A stretch of DNA of 64,000 bases from positions 124,001-188,000 of the forward strand of contig NW_024881985.1 in NCBI RefSeq assembly GCF_019059575.1, in the 5' to 3' direction. The position numbers were made by a program, and so were the translations under genes. Positions 63,101 to 64,000 of the stretch are shown here, one piece after another; the first letter of the stretch is position 1, and every line of letters begins with the position of its first letter. The notes beneath the pieces were generated by a model. That model did no database searches and was not told the DNA's origin. It saw only the letters and a program-made list of their open reading frames with translations. The DNA is from Amphibalanus amphitrite. Taxonomy: Eukaryota > Arthropoda > Thecostraca > Balanomorpha > Balanidae.

Positions 63101-64000
63101 AGTCCAAGTCATTCGGTGGCACTCCCAGCCGTTTGACATACAGAGGTCAGCAAAGGTCACGTGGCCCAAATTTGCACAGCAGATTGTGGCCCACCCAGTA
63201 GAGCTAAAGCGCTAAAAATGGCCCGAATCGACTCGCCAGCATCTAATCTTACTTTCCCAACACTCATTTGACCTCTCAAGGTCATGCGATGACCTAAGGT
63301 CATTTGTGGGCTATGTCGAAAATACACTTGCACAGCAGTTTTCGAGTAGATAGATTGACCGAATTCCAAATCAAAGCACATCATCGGTAGCCCATAGGCC
63401 TAAGTAACTTTCCTTAAAAACCGCTTTTCGATATGTGACCCCGTTTGACCTCGGCAGGTCAAAATGTGCAAATAAACGACACTCAATACGTCGCAGCCCG
63501 GATTCAGCCCAGATTCGGGTCACATATCGAAAAGCGGTTTTCAAGGAAAGTTACTACGGCCTATGGGCTGCCCGATGATGTGCTTTGATTTGGAATTCGG
63601 TCAATCCATCGACTCGAAAACTGCTGTGCAAGTGTATTTTCGACATAGCCCACAAATGACCTTAGGTCATCGCATGACCTTGAGAGGTCAAGTGAGTGTT
63701 GGGAAAGTAAGATTAGATGCTGGCGAGTCGATTGGTGCCATTTTTAGCGCTCTAGCTCTACTGGGTGGGCCACAATCTGCTGTGCAAATTTGGGCCACGT
63801 GACCTTTGCTGACCTCTGTAGGTCAAACGGCTGGGAGTGCCACCGAATGACTGTAACTGTGGATTAAGCATGTCATGGCCTACATTGTGTGCAAGTTTTA
63901 GGTTGATCGGAGGTGTCCCGAATCTGGGCTGAATCCGGAATGCGACGTATTGAGTGTCGTTTACTTGCACATTTTGACCTGCCGAGGTCAAACGGGGTCA
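60157..64000. repeat. 478-bp satellite array with inversion
   Basis: The motif ccggattcag recurs at 60157, 60631, 61109, 61587, 62065, 62543, 63021 and 63499, giving seven forward monomers with a 478-bp period (the first is 474 bp and more diverged). At about 63517-63520 the array switches to the reverse complement, which runs to the window edge. Monomers differ by only a few bases. Frames of 60-83 codons recur in every monomer on both strands because the sequence repeats; they are not genes. Each monomer has several TGACCT/AGGTCA pairs. Confidence 0.97.

Noticed and set aside
60289-63991. Families of 63-83-codon frames recurring every 478 bp on both strands
   Set aside because: They recur only because the satellite repeats. 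They start at non-ATG codons in many copies and exist on both strands of the same bases.
60157-64000. Regular repeats resembling a CRISPR array
   Set aside because: The whole 478-bp unit is repeated, with no unique spacers, in a eukaryotic setting.

Overview
This is a eukaryotic, almost certainly invertebrate animal window. The evidence is spliced host exons with GT-AG boundaries, an RLE-type non-LTR retrotransposon, a Ty3/gypsy element, several MITEs with clear target-site duplications, long (AG)n/(CT)n microsatellites, many poly-G runs and a 478-bp satellite array. The host gene is a PDZRN3/4 orthologue, which suggests a bilaterian. A crustacean or other arthropod is plausible, but I cannot fix the species from sequence alone. 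Nothing prokaryotic is present.

Layout, left to right. 1-5357: a minus-strand Ty3/gypsy-type element cut by the left edge, with an 11-codon minisatellite in the tail of its integrase region. 5358-16176: gene-poor DNA with an (AG)n tract, a GC-rich block with two CLEAR-type E-boxes, a piggyBac-like MITE (9334-10283) and a 1.74-kb non-autonomous hAT element (12069-13810). 16789-26896: eight consecutive minus-strand exons of a PDZRN3/4 orthologue, from the middle of PDZ1 to the C-terminal PDZ ligand. They total 2124 nt in one continuous frame (707 codons plus stop). Their introns hold a long hairpin insertion, a hAT MITE filled with GGGGCCCC repeats, a palindromic Tc1/mariner-like MITE and a triplicated 3' splice site. 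30516-35795: one uninterrupted minus-strand frame of 1759 codons that joins a PHD finger, reverse transcriptase and restriction-like endonuclease (a LINE of the R2/R4/NeSL type) to a complete USP37-like deubiquitinase with a UIM. A CpG-rich block with a CArG box lies just upstream. 36-57 kb: mostly featureless DNA with a small hAT MITE, a fold-back element, tRNA-like SINE heads and a second hairpin insertion. 57170-58116: a second piggyBac-like MITE. 60157-64000: a satellite of seven forward 478-bp monomers followed by an inverted copy. Each monomer carries several nuclear-receptor half-site pairs.

The strongest candidate for something undescribed is the LINE-deubiquitinase fusion. All the signature residues I can see (PHD C4HC3, YLDD, PD...D, USP Cys/His/Asn-Asp boxes) are present in one open frame, and both parts are intronless. 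The first PDZRN exon in this window starts in mid-domain, and no upstream partner exon is visible. The fusion therefore probably lies inside a large PDZRN intron on the same strand, as expected for a retroposed unit. Whether it is a mobile element that captured a deubiquitinase, a host chimeric gene, or a chance read-through between neighbours cannot be settled here.
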